Positions 21,701-22,525 of a DNA stretch of 22,525 bases are shown piece after piece (the stretch's first letter is position 1; the number at the start of each line of letters is the position of its first letter). Position numbers and translations under genes: made by a program. The notes beneath the pieces were generated by a model, which worked only from the letters and a program-made list of their open reading frames with translations, did no database searches and was not told the origin of the DNA. Source of the DNA: a virus. Location of the stretch: the IMG/VR virus record IMGVR_UViG_3300047557_002079, positions 1 to 22,525 of that record. One strand, written 5' to 3'.

Positions 21701-22525
21701 ACATTGCCAAAAACAAGATGGGCAAGTCAGAGGCTGAGGCAACAGAGATTGCTCTTGGCGTAGCTGCGCGGTCAGGTCTTATATCTGGCATGGTTACCGG
21801 CCTGTCGCTTGGCATGGGCGGTGGCGCACTGGAAAAGGCATTCCTGGGTAAAACCGGCTCAGGGAATCTAGCGTCGACCATTGAAGAAGTTGGTCGGCGC
21901 ATGAAAGATGGCGTCAAGATTGTTGGCAAAGAGTTCGCCTCTGAAAGCATAGAAGAAGGGTTAACCAGTGCTTATACAGAAAGCCAGCTTTACGCGCTTG
22001 ATCCTAGCCGTGACGTAGGCGCCAATATTGCAACGTCCATGATTCTGGGCGGAATTGCGGGCGGCGGAACTGCGGGCAGTGCTTACGGTGCCAAAGCCAG
22101 CAGAGACATCATCGCGAACGCGCTGGCCATCAACCCGCAGGTTCAGCAGACAATTCAAAGTGCGCCCAATATTGCGGAGGCGCAAAAGGCGTTAGGAGAT
22201 CTTGGCATATCGAACGCTGCTGTTCAAACGGATCTGTTGAATAACAAGTTCGATGGTCAGATTGTTAGTTCAAACGAAGCGTATTCAGCCCTTCGTAATA
22301 ACACGGGGTATAACCCAACAGATGCAGATGTTGCGGCACTGTCAGGCGTTCGTCCGGAGGCCAACCTACAGAACGATGCGCTTCAGTATATTGATCCGCG
22401 CATGGTTGATGAGGCGGAAGTGCGCCAAGCCATGCAAGCGCTTGGATATAGCTCGCCCACCAACGAAGAGGTTGCGCAATATTTGGGGCAGCGTGACGAA
22501 GCCGGCACGTTAGGCGACATTAATC
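18790..22525 (+). CDS. Giant virion protein, N-terminal 1245 residues (3' end outside window)
   Basis: Read by eye from ATG 18790 (AGGA at 18777-18780, 9 bases upstream), the frame stays open to the last base. The N-terminus (MGWLKDRLKDAGDFFFHGGL, DDPLKAAASALAIYSGQWWA) is a familiar start of giant aquatic-phage proteins. Residues 535-565 (FNADEYKKINQ, NPYEHYLTKGKDEGL) match the Y....PDV...P..HYL..G..EGR motif known from secreted or repeat proteins. Residues about 905-1105 have glycine-rich hydrophobic helices (IVPLLIGGGATVAARGLALA, GLISGMVTGLSLGMGGGAL, SMILGGIAGGGTAGSAYG) alternating with acidic segments. Residues 1173-1245 start a repeat (GYNPTDADVAALSG, GYSSPTNEEVAQYLGQ). A DNA-ejection or internal-core role is inferred; a polyvalent multi-domain protein is also possible. 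No enzyme motif is seen in this part. Confidence 0.7.
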   Translation, partial: MGWLKDRLKDAGDFFFHGGLEDDIKELGRSIDDSVHSLGRRVEDTIKGFAKQIEDDPLKAAASALAIYSGQWWALPAVNATDALLAGADLEDAAKIAAKTAAAQYITQQITGYVGESDTVRQFGRDISELLDAQSAPGGVDSWSEWADYAEAAIPEEDIIAFANLGSNGLNAAAQTVVSGVAGAAAAGVNALIQKKDIPSALLQSVTNTAFRTVLNSGLSNDAIRNAPDFVKRALATAGAAGVLGESMSQAGAGSLLNDAMIYVKDQLADKYKDLTKTISSTFPNPWESMQGGPDTFTSTADPMDKARAALNSFTKWSEAAKLQYKRYETAFNNIPVFQEELTSHYNMLTDPAAFAAARRDPNSGYGYSWMSDDFAKERMLQAYKNAETGLTNSKLVVSEFSSQYWPEFLPKLEAARQRFATEVANATNIDAQLAAEALSTMQTYDQIANTVALAQGVDVSKADRVQIRNLMDQDKPLEAAYNYAVKTNPNFLTESIKKYESDVAAGKTPDYNAMDLLVRDLSKYDVVKRLNPDFNADEYKKINQLDVSNPYEHYLTKGKDEGLMGSQLETNWRTSLEKSRLLGEAAQLIGVGVNELSPETRQALSTAIDQKFADPRDFKEMAETSLRNWDDVAGLKLAPARLATLKSGEGMQIDVSGAGIKAVESFEFGPDDKLAAMGYRRQADIDADISKGNAELQKYFGKSITDKVRIGTTDDMARGVGKFIEIPNTNTRAYVVSVAPDAELDAVPSDNLARLDTLVNAPASYFDGDEQLRDYFKGILDAAKGAALNTPAVQLLQFAGNAIETMVPDTAKGVGMKAAANVIQSFNGLVTLAGINPSSTPVGKFAEQLMELGKAKTSDEYRAAVAAMEKNYGEAKGAWGAAKAIWGNLTNYPTEFLSEVVISEGLQEIVPLLIGGGATVAARGLALARGMGTKLAQQMGARAGLAAGAVSDIAESVGGSAGNAFEEAYDIAKNKMGKSEAEATEIALGVAARSGLISGMVTGLSLGMGGGALEKAFLGKTGSGNLASTIEEVGRRMKDGVKIVGKEFASESIEEGLTSAYTESQLYALDPSRDVGANIATSMILGGIAGGGTAGSAYGAKASRDIIANALAINPQVQQTIQSAPNIAEAQKALGDLGISNAAVQTDLLNNKFDGQIVSSNEAYSALRNNTGYNPTDADVAALSGVRPEANLQNDALQYIDPRMVDEAEVRQAMQALGYSSPTNEEVAQYLGQRDEAGTLGDIN
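22306..22525 (+). repeat. Start of a 46-residue repeat in the giant protein
   Basis: Two units are visible: GYNPTDADVAALSG at 22306 and GYSSPTNEEVAQYLGQ at 22444, 138 bases (46 residues) apart, allowing one inserted Ser. Between them lies YIDPRMVDEAEVRQAMQALG. The second unit is cut by the window end. The same Y(I/V)DPR.V...EV...(F/A)..LGY.(P)T..EV..(F/Y).GQ pattern recurs many times in giant aquatic-phage proteins, so more units are expected downstream. Confidence 0.65.

Noticed and set aside
1-22525. tRNA genes, promoters and rho-independent terminators
   Set aside because: No cloverleaf, no convincing -35/-10 pair and no hairpin followed by a T run was seen; gaps between genes are 15 bases or shorter.
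1-22525. Prophage or bacterial chromosome origin
   Set aside because: No integrase, attachment site or host gene occurs; the dense one-strand structural module is fully explained as phage genome, although integration elsewhere cannot be excluded.

Overview
The window is an internal part of a tailed bacteriophage genome (Caudoviricetes), not a bacterial chromosome. Every supported gene is on the + strand, genes are packed with gaps of 0-15 bases or start/stop overlaps of 1-11 bases, and the recognisable products are virion structure and lysis proteins. A head-tail adaptor-like protein and a possible P22 gp10-like hub protein point to a podovirus-type or related short-tailed virion. Many proteins resemble families I know mainly from metagenomic marine and freshwater phages. 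The lysis pair (3-TM GTA-type holin plus GH108 muramidase) suggests a Gram-negative, probably proteobacterial, host. The host cannot be named from this sequence, and no integrase, replication gene, tRNA or host gene is present.

Layout. 1-2044: connector region, with the C-terminal end of a virion protein, a zinc-ribbon protein, two very small basic proteins and an adaptor-like protein carrying an inserted glycine-rich domain. 2041-4298: three virion-associated proteins; the third is built from sixteen 20-residue repeats followed by tryptophan-spaced 11-residue repeats. 4309-10722: a 2137-residue tail fibre with a conserved N-terminus, several copies of a repeat module, cassette-like inserted domains (one in a 65% GC island), about 15 YadA-head-like repeats and a lectin-like C-terminus. 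10725-12626: three very small proteins, a membrane-anchored protein, the holin and the endolysin. 12628-15479: a second, shorter fibre and a seven-bladed FG-GAP beta-propeller protein. 15482-18774: a hub-like protein with an inserted beta domain and a further virion protein. 18790-end: the first 1245 residues of a giant protein that runs off the window.

How the genes fit together: the adaptor and hub-like proteins would build the portal-proximal tail. The two fibres, the 20-residue-repeat protein and the propeller are the likely surface-contact proteins. The holin, endolysin and anchored protein would open the cell at the end of infection. The giant protein is a candidate internal or ejected virion protein. 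No promoter, terminator hairpin or gene-free stretch of more than about 15 bases was seen, so the window reads as part of one late transcription unit.

Most unusual points: the high-GC cassette inside the large fibre, the seven-blade propeller whose last blade looks closed by the N-terminus, the regular 20-residue/60-base repeat protein, the giant unfinished ORF, and a strong excess of the palindrome CAATATTG in all three codon frames.
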